64,000 nt of DNA from Legionella santicrucis (GTDB lineage: Bacteria; Pseudomonadota; Gammaproteobacteria; Legionellales; Legionellaceae). Below are positions 42,848-51,912 of the stretch, in pieces. Positions within the stretch are counted from its first letter, which is position 1, and each line of letters opens with the position of its first letter. The stretch covers positions 124,001 to 188,000 of the forward strand of contig NZ_LNYU01000081.1 in the NCBI RefSeq assembly GCF_001468135.1, read 5' to 3'. Position numbers and translations under genes: made by a program. The notes under the pieces are model-generated. The model was not told where the DNA came from. It did no database searches and was given only the letters and a program-made list of their open reading frames with translations.

Positions 42848-44451
42848 AAATCACTTTCACTCCCTTAGCTGAGTCACATTTTCCTCTGTTACTGAAGTGG
42901 CTGGAAGCGCCGCACGTTAAAGCATGGTGGGATCAGAGTGTGACGTATACGCTGGATTTGGTTCATGAGAAATATAGCTCATACGTCAAAGGCTATAAGC
43001 TTGTAGAAGGCCTTGAGAAACCCATCAAAAGCTTCATTATTCAGCATAACCAAAATCCAGTTGGTTACATTCAGATTTATAATGCATACGATTTTCCCAG
43101 AAGTAAGTCACTCTTAGGCCTACCAGAAAACTTGGGTGCATTTGATATTTTTATTGGCGCAGAAGAGGCATTACAACAAGGTGTTGGCTCAAAAGCAATT
43201 TTAGAATTCCTTAAATTACAAGGCAATCAGTACTCCCACATTTTTGCCGATCCAGATAGTAATAATGTTGCTGCCGTTAAATGCTACGAGAAAGCAGGAT
43301 TCAAGAAGGTATCAGAACAGGAAGATACTGGAGAAGTGTGGATGTTAAAGGATTTATCTTCGAGGAATGAACCATTGCCAACCATCCAAAAACTTATTAA
43401 AGAACGCTATCCTGATGCTAAAGCCATATTCTGGGCGGGATCTGTTTCAGTTAATAAGGGAACAAATACATCCGATCTAGATCTTGTGATTATTTTTGAA
43501 GAAATAGCCCACGCTTATCGAGAAGCCTTTATTTACAATGGTTGGCCTATTGACGCATTTATTAACGATTTTAATACCTTGCGATATTTTTTTGAGGAAT
43601 CAAGGACAGGGAATGGTATCTCTGGCCTCTGCCATATGATTTTGAATGGACGCGAGGTAACAAACTCCAGCGCTTTTTCAGAAAATGTTAAAACACTCGC
43701 GCAAGAAGTTTTGAATGCAGGGCCAGCTACATGGGACCAAGAACAAATCAACAAAGAACGATTTTTAATTACCGATGTTCTGGATGATATTAAATGTCCA
43801 GCCGGGCGCGATGAGCAGATTGCATCCGCTGCATGGTTACTTGAGGCTCTGGGGCAATTTTATTTTAGAAGCCAAAATAAGTGGTGCGCCAGCGGTAAAT
43901 CAATTATCCGTTATCTGAAAAGCGATAATCCCGATCTTGCTTTAGAATTCACGCAAGCTTTTGAAGGTCTCTTCCAAACAGGCCATTCTACTGCATTAGA
44001 ATTATTAGTAATGAAAATTCTAGAATCTTATGGTGGATTATTTTGGAATGGATTCAGGTCAGATGCCCCAAAAGAATCAAGGATAACCGAGGCTGGCATT
44101 TTGTCAAAATCGATTGAAGCGATGGAGCGATCCCTTTTAGACTCTTCTGTAAGACAATCCACCGAGCAATTAAGTAAGTTAATCGCCGATGATTTTCTTG
44201 AGTTTGGCACCTCCGGTAAGATTTATAACAAGCAGGATTGTATCAAACCAGATGAAACCTCAAGAAAATTTGTGGTCAGCGACTTCAAGATTAAGGAATT
44301 ATCCAAGGACGTGACGTTAGCAACATACAAAACAACAGAAGATGGCATTGCTTCGCTGCGATCTTCAATTTGGCAGCGATATGGTGATGAGTGGAAAATG
44401 ATATTTCATCAAGGCACAAAATGTGAGGTTGAAGATGAGCACGAAGAATAA
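42844..44451 (+). CDS. Fusion: AAC(6')-like GNAT + nucleotidyltransferase + SnoaL/DUF4440-like domain
   Basis: 535 residues. Residues 1-175: AAC(6')-type GNAT (WLEAPHVKAWWDQS, IFADPDSNNVAAVKCYEKAG). Residues about 180-400: a nucleotidyltransferase (WAGSVSVNKGTNTSDLDLVI has the GSx..DLDL pattern). Residues about 420-535: SnoaL/DUF4440-like (LIADDFLEFGTSGKIYNKQD; WQRYGDEWKMIFHQGTK). This would combine acetylation and adenylylation in one chain. Substrate unknown, aminoglycoside is plausible. Confidence 0.85.
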   Translation: MKITFTPLAESHFPLLLKWLEAPHVKAWWDQSVTYTLDLVHEKYSSYVKGYKLVEGLEKPIKSFIIQHNQNPVGYIQIYNAYDFPRSKSLLGLPENLGAFDIFIGAEEALQQGVGSKAILEFLKLQGNQYSHIFADPDSNNVAAVKCYEKAGFKKVSEQEDTGEVWMLKDLSSRNEPLPTIQKLIKERYPDAKAIFWAGSVSVNKGTNTSDLDLVIIFEEIAHAYREAFIYNGWPIDAFINDFNTLRYFFEESRTGNGISGLCHMILNGREVTNSSAFSENVKTLAQEVLNAGPATWDQEQINKERFLITDVLDDIKCPAGRDEQIASAAWLLEALGQFYFRSQNKWCASGKSIIRYLKSDNPDLALEFTQAFEGLFQTGHSTALELLVMKILESYGGLFWNGFRSDAPKESRITEAGILSKSIEAMERSLLDSSVRQSTEQLSKLIADDFLEFGTSGKIYNKQDCIKPDETSRKFVVSDFKIKELSKDVTLATYKTTEDGIASLRSSIWQRYGDEWKMIFHQGTKCEVEDEHEE

Positions 44452-44899
44452 TATCCACGTTTTGAGTCGAGGCGTGATAATAGATCAAGACCATATTTTG
44501 CTTTGCAAAACACTTGACCTGCCAATCAGTTTTTATTTTCTCCCAGGGGGGCATGTTGAGCATGGTGAATCGGTTGAAACATCGCTCCTTCGTGAATTAA
44601 TAGAAGAAACTGGAGCTCATTGCAAAATCAAGAGATTTTTAGGATGTATAGAATACAGCTTCGAACCTGGTCATAGCAGTATCTGTCACAACCATGAATA
44701 TAATTTTATTTTTGAGGCTGAATCAGAATCTTTGAAAAGCAATCATAAAATTCCCCAGCTTGAAAAGCATATTGAATTAATCTGGGTTCCCTTGCATCAA
44801 TTATCTGAGATTGATTTTAGAGCCGAGCCCTTGAGAGAACTCGTGCCTCAGTGGCTGAAAACGCGGGCCTCAGATGTATTTAGGAGCGTGATGATATGA
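44435..44899 (+). CDS. NUDIX hydrolase
   Basis: 154 residues from the ATG at 44435 (GAGG upstream; ATG at 44423 is an alternative). The Nudix box is complete: GGHVEHGESVETSLLRELIE followed by ETGA. The family hydrolyses nucleoside diphosphate derivatives. It overlaps the previous gene by 17 bases and the next by ATGA. Possibly removes nucleotide by-products of the kinases around it. Confidence 0.9.
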   Translation: MSTKNNIHVLSRGVIIDQDHILLCKTLDLPISFYFLPGGHVEHGESVETSLLRELIEETGAHCKIKRFLGCIEYSFEPGHSSICHNHEYNFIFEAESESLKSNHKIPQLEKHIELIWVPLHQLSEIDFRAEPLRELVPQWLKTRASDVFRSVMI

Positions 44900-45456
44900 C
44901 ACAACCAACAACCATCATCTATTTAACAGGCAAGCCTGGGGTCGGTAAATACACCATTGCTAAGGAGTTGGCTGCAAACCATGGTTTTATCGTTTGCGAT
45001 AATCAGCTGATCAATAATCCTATTTTTGAGCTATTGCAATATGACGGATATGCCAAGATACCTGATTTTGCTTGGGATACTATCGCTCGCATAAGGGCTG
45101 AACTTTTCGATTTCCTGGTCCATCACACCAAGAATAGTTATGTGCTTACAAACTGTTTGGCAGATACTCAGGAAGATAGAGAACTTTACGGACAAGTGCA
45201 ACAAATGGCCGAAACACGAGGGTCATTATTTATTCCAGTACAAATTCAAATTAATAAAGAAGAGCATCTAAAGCGCCTGACACGACCAGAAAGAAGAGAA
45301 AGGTGGAAGTCAATTGATCCAAACGATGCTGAAGATAATGGGCCAATTATCTCGATCTCCCACCCTAATTTATTTTCGCTAAATGTTAGCAATTTAAGCC
45401 CGGAAGATGCAGCGGAGGCCATTATGAATCATATAAAAATACTAAGCCAAGGGTGA
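44896..45456 (+). CDS. P-loop small-molecule kinase-like protein
   Basis: 186 residues. Walker A IYLTGKPGVGKYTIAK at residues 9-24 and VLTNCLADTQED as the Walker B-like region. Arg-rich RLTRPERRERWKSIDP is a probable lid. Similar to a group of AAA/shikimate-kinase-like proteins that are often next to GNATs. ATGA overlap upstream. Confidence 0.78.
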   Translation: MTQPTTIIYLTGKPGVGKYTIAKELAANHGFIVCDNQLINNPIFELLQYDGYAKIPDFAWDTIARIRAELFDFLVHHTKNSYVLTNCLADTQEDRELYGQVQQMAETRGSLFIPVQIQINKEEHLKRLTRPERRERWKSIDPNDAEDNGPIISISHPNLFSLNVSNLSPEDAAEAIMNHIKILSQG

Positions 45457-45458
45457 AG

Positions 45459-46241
45459 ATGAAAACACTTAAACATACAACAGCAAAAGCCTCTTATTAC
45501 AACACAAGGGCTGAGTGCTATGATGAATTTAATGAAAATAATTCGAGGGCCATCAATGCGCTTTTAGAGAAAATATTAAAAGAGCATCAGATTACTACCG
45601 TTCTTGATCTTACTTGCGGTACCGGTTCTCAAGTCTTTTGGCTCATCGAGGCAGGCTTTGAAGTTATGGGCAGCGACATTAGCCGGAGCATGCTCAACAT
45701 TGCTAAACAAAAAGCGAAACTTAAGCAGTTGAAAATTAAATTCTTACAAGGAGATTGCCGCACTGTTCATGCAGGCCAGTTCGATGCTGCGATTACCATA
45801 TTTAATGCAATTGGTCATTTGACTCGCGAAGACTTTAAACTCACCATCCAAAATATAAATCGTAACTTAAATGCAGGTGGTTTGTATATTTTCGACATAT
45901 TTAATTTAGATTATCTGAAAGCCGGTAATAACATCACAAAATTAACTGGAGATTGGATGGCTGCAACCGATGGTCAGAAATTCAGAGAAATTCAATTTAG
46001 CACCATCTCTGATGACAGCATTTTAGCATCCTATAGTACCTATGTTTATCAAGATGGAAATGAGAGTCCTACAAAAGTATCAAAAGGTTATGAAAACACG
46101 CTTCAAGTTTACGGTAGCGATGAGTTACAAGAAATCTTAAAAGAAAATGGGTTTGTTGTATTAGCTCAAACCGACATAAATGGCGAAGCGTTTTCGAAAG
46201 AAAATTCTGAGCGGATATTAACGATTGCCAAGAAGGTGTAA
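45459..46241 (+). CDS. SAM-dependent methyltransferase
   Basis: 260 residues from the ATG at 45459 (AAGG at a good spacing; the GTG 6 bases earlier would overlap the stop by 4). SAM-binding motif I is VLDLTCGTGSQVFWLIE, motif II GSDISRSMLNIAKQKA, and the post-motif FDAAITIFNAIGHL. Class I fold, small-molecule type. May methylate an antibiotic or metabolite. Confidence 0.88.
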   Translation: MKTLKHTTAKASYYNTRAECYDEFNENNSRAINALLEKILKEHQITTVLDLTCGTGSQVFWLIEAGFEVMGSDISRSMLNIAKQKAKLKQLKIKFLQGDCRTVHAGQFDAAITIFNAIGHLTREDFKLTIQNINRNLNAGGLYIFDIFNLDYLKAGNNITKLTGDWMAATDGQKFREIQFSTISDDSILASYSTYVYQDGNESPTKVSKGYENTLQVYGSDELQEILKENGFVVLAQTDINGEAFSKENSERILTIAKKV

Positions 46242-46245
46242 TGCT

Positions 46246-46776
46246 ATGAATAAAATAATCCTCTATATTGCAACTGCGCTTGATGGCTTTATCGCAGATA
46301 TTAACGGCGGCGTTGATTGGCTTCCGCATCCAAAAGATGATGCTGAACTAGAAGCGGTTGGCTACAAAGACCTAATGGAACGCATCGATACAATTCTAAT
46401 GGGAAGCCGAAGCTACAAACAAATTTTAAGCTTTGGTGATTGGGGCTGGCAGGATAAACACACTTATGTTTTCACCTCCAAAAAACTTGAACCCGATAAA
46501 CCCTACATCAGCATTACGCACGATAGCCCATTTGAGTTTATGGCCAAGTTCAAAGACCGCACATCAGATAAAGACATCTGGCTTCTGGGCGGTGCAGAGC
46601 TTGCTAAAAGCTTTGCACAAGAAGGCCTACTTAATGAAGTCATTCTTACAATTATTCCTCAGACTTTAGGAGAAGGTATACCGCTTGGCTTAACTTTTGA
46701 AAAGTTTGATTTAACAGCCGAAAAAGCTTTAACGGATGGCATGATGCAAAAAATTTATTCAAGGAAAAACACATGA
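46246..46776 (+). CDS. Dihydrofolate reductase/RibD C-terminal domain-like protein
   Basis: 176 residues from the ATG at 46246. The DHFR-like fold appears in YIATALDGFIADINGGVDWL, TILMGSRSYKQI and KDIWLLGGAELAKSF. It is of the YyaP/YwjB type that lacks clear assignment. NADPH binding is likely, reduction of an antifolate target is not shown. The gap of four bases to the methyltransferase stop and ATGA overlap with the next gene keep it in the operon. Confidence 0.87.
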   Translation: MNKIILYIATALDGFIADINGGVDWLPHPKDDAELEAVGYKDLMERIDTILMGSRSYKQILSFGDWGWQDKHTYVFTSKKLEPDKPYISITHDSPFEFMAKFKDRTSDKDIWLLGGAELAKSFAQEGLLNEVILTIIPQTLGEGIPLGLTFEKFDLTAEKALTDGMMQKIYSRKNT

Positions 46777-47318
46777 ACATTACGTTTCAAAAAGCGTCGA
46801 CATCATACATAGACACCATCTTTAGTTGGCTTACCGAGCCTCATATGATGGAGTTCTGGGATAACAGCCAAGAACATAAAGATGATATTCTTAATTTTAT
46901 CCAGGGAAAGCCGCAAACTTATTTTGCAGGAACAACTCAGTACTGGATCGGTTTTATAGATAAACAGCCGTACGCTTTTGTTCTGTCTGATATTCTCAAA
47001 AAAGATCAAGAAGACCTTTCGAATACGCACCTTGCAAACATGTCTGAAACGGGGTATACAATCGCGCTCGATTTTGGTATAGCCAATAAAGAATATTTAG
47101 GGCGCGGACTGGCGGCGCCTACGCTGTCGGAATTTATGATTTTTTATAAAAAAGACATAGATCCGAAAGCCGACACATTTTTTATCGATCCGGACGAAAA
47201 CAATCCTAGAGCTATAAGAGTTTATAATAAAGCCGGCTTTACTAAAGTTGGGCAATATCAAGCAACGCAAGGAGCATTCATCGGACACAACAGTGATTTA
47301 ATGGTAAAAAAACTATGA
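46773..47318 (+). CDS. AAC(6')-like GNAT acetyltransferase
   Basis: 181 residues with IFSWLTEPHMMEFWDNSQEH at the start, LGRGLAAPTLSEFM (acetyl-CoA loop) and FIDPDENNPRAIRVYNKAGF, as in AAC(6')-I-type aminoglycoside acetyltransferases and the IucB-like group. Related to the first domain of 42844-44451. ATGA overlaps at both ends. Confidence 0.85.
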   Translation: MNITFQKASTSYIDTIFSWLTEPHMMEFWDNSQEHKDDILNFIQGKPQTYFAGTTQYWIGFIDKQPYAFVLSDILKKDQEDLSNTHLANMSETGYTIALDFGIANKEYLGRGLAAPTLSEFMIFYKKDIDPKADTFFIDPDENNPRAIRVYNKAGFTKVGQYQATQGAFIGHNSDLMVKKL

Positions 47319-47728
47319 CTATTACAAACATCAATCACATCACTTTAGCTGTTAGTAACATCCACCGAGCTTTCTCGTTTTACAAAGATGTTTTAGGGTT
47401 TAAACCATTAGTTAAATGGGATCAAGGAGCATATTTCTTGATAGGAGACTTTTGGTTCTGCCTCAACGTTGATTTAGCAAGAGAACCTCAGTCTTGTTAT
47501 ACCCATTATGCATTTAGTGTAAGCAGTGAAGATTTTGAAATGATGGCTGATAAAATTCAAAATTCCGGCGCTCACATTTTTAAAGAGAACACATCTCCTG
47601 GTGAATCTCTCTATTTTCTTGATCCAGATGGGCACAAATTAGAAATTCATGTTGGAAACAGCGAAGCCAGAATAGCAGCTAAAAAAGCTAACCTTGGCAA
47701 CTGGAAAAATGTGGAGTGGTTTGTGTGA
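47315..47728 (+). CDS. fosA: FosA-like fosfomycin thiol transferase (VOC family)
   Basis: 137 residues, exact size of FosA. Metal ligands H8 (NHITLAVSN), H in CYTHYAF and E in GHKLEIHVG are present. Further FosA marks: KWDQGAYFLIGDFWFCLNVD and SLYFLDPDGHK. It should add glutathione to fosfomycin using Mn2+ and K+. Overlaps the AAC(6')-like gene by ATGA and the next kinase by GTGA. Confidence 0.88.
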   Translation: MTITNINHITLAVSNIHRAFSFYKDVLGFKPLVKWDQGAYFLIGDFWFCLNVDLAREPQSCYTHYAFSVSSEDFEMMADKIQNSGAHIFKENTSPGESLYFLDPDGHKLEIHVGNSEARIAAKKANLGNWKNVEWFV

Positions 47729-48723
47729 TTAATCAACACTTAAATTTAATATGCGATCATTTTAATCTTGGGATACCAACTCAAGCGCCCACAAGAGTAC
47801 ACGGTGGCTTGCTACATATCATGTGGCGTCTTGATACAGATAAAAGCTCCTATGCGATTAAGCAGCTATCTAAAGATATTGATTTGCAAAATGAGCACGT
47901 CATTAAAAATTATGAATTGAGTGAGCAAATAGCTTCAAGTTTTATAGCTCAAAATATCCCTGGGGTATGCGCTCTCTCGCAATCTGATAAACATCTTTTA
48001 ATTACAGATGGATATGGCTACCTTGTGTACCCTTGGGTTAACGCGAAAGCTTTAGATAAAGATGAAATTAACGAAGGTCAAGCATTAATCATTGCCCGTT
48101 TACTTGCAAAAATGCATTTAATAAATCTCTGTTTTGAAGGTATCGATGAACCTGAATTTGATATCCATGATAATAAACACATTACAAACTTAATCAAGCA
48201 GTCAACTCAAATGAGGCTTCCATTTGCTGGCATTTTAAATTCTGATTTATTTACCCTTCTCGCAATTAATGAAAGTTATTTGGGTTCAATTGAAATTCTT
48301 AAAAAACATACAGTCGTTGGGCATGGTGACTTAGATCAAAAAAATGTTTTGTGGACTGAGAACAAGGAACCTCTATTAATTGATTGGGAATCAGCCCGTA
48401 AACTAAACCCCACATATGAAATTGTAAATGCTGCGTTAGATTGGTCGGGCGTGACAACCAATTTCAAGATCAATTTGTTCCATAAAATGCTTAAATCTTA
48501 TTCGGAGTCCGGAGGTTTAATTGAAAAACGCATAATTGAAGCGGCGTTTTATGGGGTTATGGGAAATTGGATTAACTGGATGGTTTACAATATTAATCGG
48601 TCTATCAATCAAAGAGAACTTGAGCAAAAAAATATTGGGATAGAACAAGTCATGCAAGTATTACCAACAATTTTAAGAGTAAAAACTTTGATGCCAGAAT
48701 TAATAAGTGAGATAGCGTCATGA
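47725..48723 (+). CDS. APH-family phosphotransferase
   Basis: 332 residues from the GTG at 47725 (GGAG upstream, GTGA overlap). Catalytic loop VVGHGDLDQKNVLWTE and metal site LLIDWESARKLNP fit the APH/choline kinase fold. The N-terminal lobe has THRVHGGLLHIMWRL-type strand and AIKQLS lysine. Substrate unknown; may be an antibiotic or amino alcohol. Confidence 0.85.
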   Translation: MINQHLNLICDHFNLGIPTQAPTRVHGGLLHIMWRLDTDKSSYAIKQLSKDIDLQNEHVIKNYELSEQIASSFIAQNIPGVCALSQSDKHLLITDGYGYLVYPWVNAKALDKDEINEGQALIIARLLAKMHLINLCFEGIDEPEFDIHDNKHITNLIKQSTQMRLPFAGILNSDLFTLLAINESYLGSIEILKKHTVVGHGDLDQKNVLWTENKEPLLIDWESARKLNPTYEIVNAALDWSGVTTNFKINLFHKMLKSYSESGGLIEKRIIEAAFYGVMGNWINWMVYNINRSINQRELEQKNIGIEQVMQVLPTILRVKTLMPELISEIAS

Positions 48724-49187
48724 TCAAAATCAAACTGCTTAAAAACCATCCCAACACTATACCCGCAGTTGCACACATTTGGCATGAAGTATTAGGTAAA
48801 ATCTGGGTTCCTGATGTACCCGTTGAACGTGTTATCACAAGATTTGCAGATCACTTGAATGATCAAGCTTTGCCAATCACTTTTATTGCATTAGATGGCG
48901 ATTTACCGGTTGGCATGTGCTCTTTGCGTGAAAATGATGGCATTCGTCCAGATCTTACTCCTTGGCTCGGTTCACTTGTCGTCGATCCAAAATATCAAAA
49001 GCAAGGCATTGGCAAGATGCTGATTGATGTGACTGTACTGAAAGCAAAAGAGCTTGGTTTTGAAAAGCTGTACTTGTTTGCTTTTGATCCCACCATACCA
49101 GAATACTACGAACGTCTTGGATGGAGGAAAATCGGTATGGATGAATTTAAATCTCATCCTGTAACGGTTATGGAGGTGGAGTTATGA
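48720..49187 (+). CDS. GNAT-family N-acetyltransferase (tandem copy 1)
   Basis: 155 residues. GNAT motifs LVVDPKYQKQGIGKMLIDVT and FAFDPTIPEYYERLGW. It is followed by a second gene of the same length and family. The final 90 bases of the two are almost identical (4 differences), while the upstream parts differ much more. ATGA overlaps at both ends. Confidence 0.88.
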   Translation: MIKIKLLKNHPNTIPAVAHIWHEVLGKIWVPDVPVERVITRFADHLNDQALPITFIALDGDLPVGMCSLRENDGIRPDLTPWLGSLVVDPKYQKQGIGKMLIDVTVLKAKELGFEKLYLFAFDPTIPEYYERLGWRKIGMDEFKSHPVTVMEVEL

Positions 49188-49651
49188 TCAAAATTGACCT
49201 GCTGAAAAATCATCCAGACGCTATACCAGCACTCGCTCACATTTGGCACGACGTTTTAGGTAGAATTTGGTTTCCAGAGCTGACAATTCAAGAAATAGAG
49301 TCATTGACATATGATGAGCTCAATCATTCAGATGAAACAACTTCATTCGTTGCGTTGAGTGATGAAATTCCACTAGGATTTTGCACATTTAAACTTAAGG
49401 AGGAGTTTCGTCCCGATTTAGGGCCATGGCTTGCGGATGTAGTCGTTAATCCAAAAGACCAAAAACAGGGGATCGGAAAAATGCTAGTTGATGTTGCTGT
49501 TAGACAAGCAAAGGAGCGTGGCTTCAAAAAGCTATACCTCTTTGCTTTTGATCCTAGCGTACCTGAATACTACGAACGTCTTGGATGGAAGAAAATCGGT
49601 ATGGATGAATTTAAATCTCATCCTGTAACCGTTATGGAGGTGGAGCTATGA
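49098..49651 (+). repeat. Near-identical 90-base 3' ends of the two tandem GNAT genes
   Basis: Bases 49098-49187 and 49562-49651 match at 86 of 90 positions (464-base offset), covering the codons from PEYYERLGW to the stop. Upstream parts of the genes match far less. The pattern points to gene conversion or a recent crossover within the 3' ends. Confidence 0.8.
49184..49651 (+). CDS. GNAT-family N-acetyltransferase (tandem copy 2)
   Basis: 155 residues, paralogue of the gene before it: VVVNPKDQKQGIGKMLVDVA and FAFDPSVPEYYERLGWKKIG. Both begin MIKI-LLKNHP and continue with AHIWH. The strongest differences lie in the middle (substrate side), which suggests different substrates after duplication. 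ATGA overlaps at both ends. Confidence 0.88.
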   Translation: MIKIDLLKNHPDAIPALAHIWHDVLGRIWFPELTIQEIESLTYDELNHSDETTSFVALSDEIPLGFCTFKLKEEFRPDLGPWLADVVVNPKDQKQGIGKMLVDVAVRQAKERGFKKLYLFAFDPSVPEYYERLGWKKIGMDEFKSHPVTVMEVEL

Positions 49652-50550
49652 ACAACAAATCGATTATGCCAACCCTTGATCTTGCACGCAAACTCATAGC
49701 GGAGCAATTTCCCGAATACGCTAGCTTAACTATCGTTGATGTTGAAAAACAAGGGCATGATAACCGCACCTATAGGCTTGGTGAGCACATGCTCATTCGT
49801 ATGCCAACAGCCGCAGATTACGCTTTAAAAGTTCCAAAAGAGCAAGAGCTGCTGCCGAAATTAGCAAAACGTTTAAGCGTTAGCATTCCGGCGCCTATTA
49901 AAATGGGAAAGCCATCGGCAAATTATCCTTATCCATTTTCTATATACAAATGGTTGCCTGGAAAAAGTATCAACCTACTAACTTTAACCGATCAAGACAA
50001 AGAACAACTTGCCTTTGAACTCGCTAAGTTTTTAAAAGAGCTGCAAGCGATTACCGATGTTGAAGGTCCTGAGCCAGGTCAGCATAACTGGTGGCGTGGT
50101 GATCATGTCACTGTTTACGATAAAGGAGCGCGAGAACAGATCGCAGAGCTGGCTGAGATTATAGACGTAACCCAAGCATTAGCTTTATGGGAGCAAGCGT
50201 GTGCTACAAAATGGGATAAAAAGCCTGTATGGATTCATGGAGATTTTGCGATTGGCAATATACTGATGGATGGTAGAAAACTATCGGCAGTTATTGACTT
50301 TGGCGGTGCTGCTGTTGGTGATCCTGCCTGTGACTTAGTAATTGCCTGGACGTATTTATCCGGCAAAGCGCGTGAGATTTTTATTTCTGAAATGGATATG
50401 GATACTGATACATGGCTTCGTGCACGTGCCTGGACACTTTGGAAAGCAACATTTGAATTGTGCCAGATAGCAGATAAGAATAGTTCAGAGGCTTTGTTAC
50501 AGAAACAAATAATTGATGAGGCAATAGATGATGGAATTGGAGCATTATGA
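49648..50550 (+). CDS. APH-family phosphotransferase (macrolide/aminoglycoside kinase-like)
   Basis: 300 residues. Catalytic loop VWIHGDFAIGNILMDG and metal site SAVIDFGGAAVGDPACDL; N-lobe LIRMPTAADYALKVPKEQEL and hinge YKWLPGKSIN. This pattern resembles the Mph/APH(2'')-like group of the APH superfamily that uses small drugs. ATGA overlaps at both ends. Confidence 0.87.
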   Translation: MNNKSIMPTLDLARKLIAEQFPEYASLTIVDVEKQGHDNRTYRLGEHMLIRMPTAADYALKVPKEQELLPKLAKRLSVSIPAPIKMGKPSANYPYPFSIYKWLPGKSINLLTLTDQDKEQLAFELAKFLKELQAITDVEGPEPGQHNWWRGDHVTVYDKGAREQIAELAEIIDVTQALALWEQACATKWDKKPVWIHGDFAIGNILMDGRKLSAVIDFGGAAVGDPACDLVIAWTYLSGKAREIFISEMDMDTDTWLRARAWTLWKATFELCQIADKNSSEALLQKQIIDEAIDDGIGAL

Positions 50551-51152
50551 GTAAAATTATTTTATTAAATGGAGCAGGATCTAGCGGTAAAACGTCTATT
50601 GCAAGAGCTATACAACATTTAAGTGACGAACAATGGCTAACCTTTGGTGTTGATACATTTATTGAAATGACACCATATCCATCTCCAGGAAAAAATGCTG
50701 AATATTTTGCTTTTGTGCCAGGAGAAAATAATCGTGGCCCTTTAATGAGGGTTGAGTCAAAGCCTACTGGAGATAAATTATTTGGTGTTATGGCTGATTT
50801 TGCTTTGTTACTTGCAAATCAATCTAACAATCTCATTATAGATGAAGTTTTATTTGAAGATCAGCATTTGAAATCGTATGTAGCCAAATTGGCTGAACAT
50901 ATTACCTATTTTATTGGCATTAAATGCGACCTAGCCATTATGCAGGAGCGTGAATTTTTACGACGAGATAGAGCCTTAGGGTTATCAAACGATCAATTTG
51001 ATAGAGTGCACAGCGGAACTAGGGAATATGATTTAACAGTTGATACGAGCAATTCATCAGTATTTGATGTTGCTAGAGAAATAATTGATTTTATCGATAG
51101 CAACCAAAACCCTAAAGGTTTTAATAACATGAGAAATAAATTTTATGGATAA
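50547..51152 (+). CDS. Chloramphenicol phosphotransferase-like kinase (CPT family)
   Basis: 201 residues. Walker A IILLNGAGSSGKTSIARAIQ is followed by WLTFGVDTFIEMTP, with the Asp of the CPT active site. ERDRAL-like lid is REFLRRDRALGLSNDQ, and YDLTVDTS lies near the end. CPT phosphorylates the primary hydroxyl of chloramphenicol in Streptomyces; homologues elsewhere are often of unknown substrate. ATGA overlap at the start. Confidence 0.85.
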   Translation: MSKIILLNGAGSSGKTSIARAIQHLSDEQWLTFGVDTFIEMTPYPSPGKNAEYFAFVPGENNRGPLMRVESKPTGDKLFGVMADFALLLANQSNNLIIDEVLFEDQHLKSYVAKLAEHITYFIGIKCDLAIMQEREFLRRDRALGLSNDQFDRVHSGTREYDLTVDTSNSSVFDVAREIIDFIDSNQNPKGFNNMRNKFYG

Positions 51153-51912
51153 AGATTCAGATATAAAAACCCTCAACACCTACCTCAGCCTTTGTACAGA
51201 GGTTTACGAATTAAGCAAGCCAAACCCACCGGAAGATGCATATGCTTTTTATCGTGACTATGCCATGAGAGCGAACGGTCCTATTTTAGAGCCGATGTGT
51301 GGTACAGGCCGATTTTTACTGCCCTTACTTGAAGAAGGTTTCAATGTGCATGGCTTTGACGCCAGCGACCATATGCTTAAAGTCTTGCATGCTAAAGCCA
51401 AAACTAAAAATCTTGACGCTACGGTATGGAAAGGCTTTGTTGAAGATTTAAAACGTCCAGAAAAATACAATTTGATTTTTATTCCCAGTGGGTCTTTCTG
51501 TTTAATAATCGACCTTGCTACTGTGAAATCAGCACTTCAGGCCATTTATGATCACTTAAGTGACAATGGTGTTTTTTTATTTGAAGCAGAAACTTTAAAC
51601 GCTGTTCCACAACAGGGTATATGGCGTGGTTCAGTATGGCCTAAACTAACTGGCCAAAAAATTATCCTAAGCCAGCTTGCTACAATGGAAAGTGATATCT
51701 GTACCAGCCTTTGCAAATATGAATTGATGGAGTCAGGAAAGATTATACATACAGAAATTGAAGAGCTGAGAGTGAAGATTTATGAGCAGGATCAGCTGGT
51801 GGAAATGCTAAAAGCTGTGGGGTTTAAACACATCCATACGCTCAAAGCCTTTGATCGATCTTCGCAACCTGCGAACCTTGATGAGTCTATCGTTTATGAA
51901 TGCAGAAAATAA
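51145..51912 (+). CDS. SAM-dependent methyltransferase
   Basis: 255 residues. Motif I ILEPMCGTGRFLLPLLEEGF, then GFDASDHMLKVLHAKA and IFIPSGSFCLII. Class I small-molecule methyltransferase, related to but clearly different from 45459-46241. Overlaps the CPT-like gene by 8 bases and the TspO-like gene by 17. Confidence 0.87.
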   Translation: MDKDSDIKTLNTYLSLCTEVYELSKPNPPEDAYAFYRDYAMRANGPILEPMCGTGRFLLPLLEEGFNVHGFDASDHMLKVLHAKAKTKNLDATVWKGFVEDLKRPEKYNLIFIPSGSFCLIIDLATVKSALQAIYDHLSDNGVFLFEAETLNAVPQQGIWRGSVWPKLTGQKIILSQLATMESDICTSLCKYELMESGKIIHTEIEELRVKIYEQDQLVEMLKAVGFKHIHTLKAFDRSSQPANLDESIVYECRK

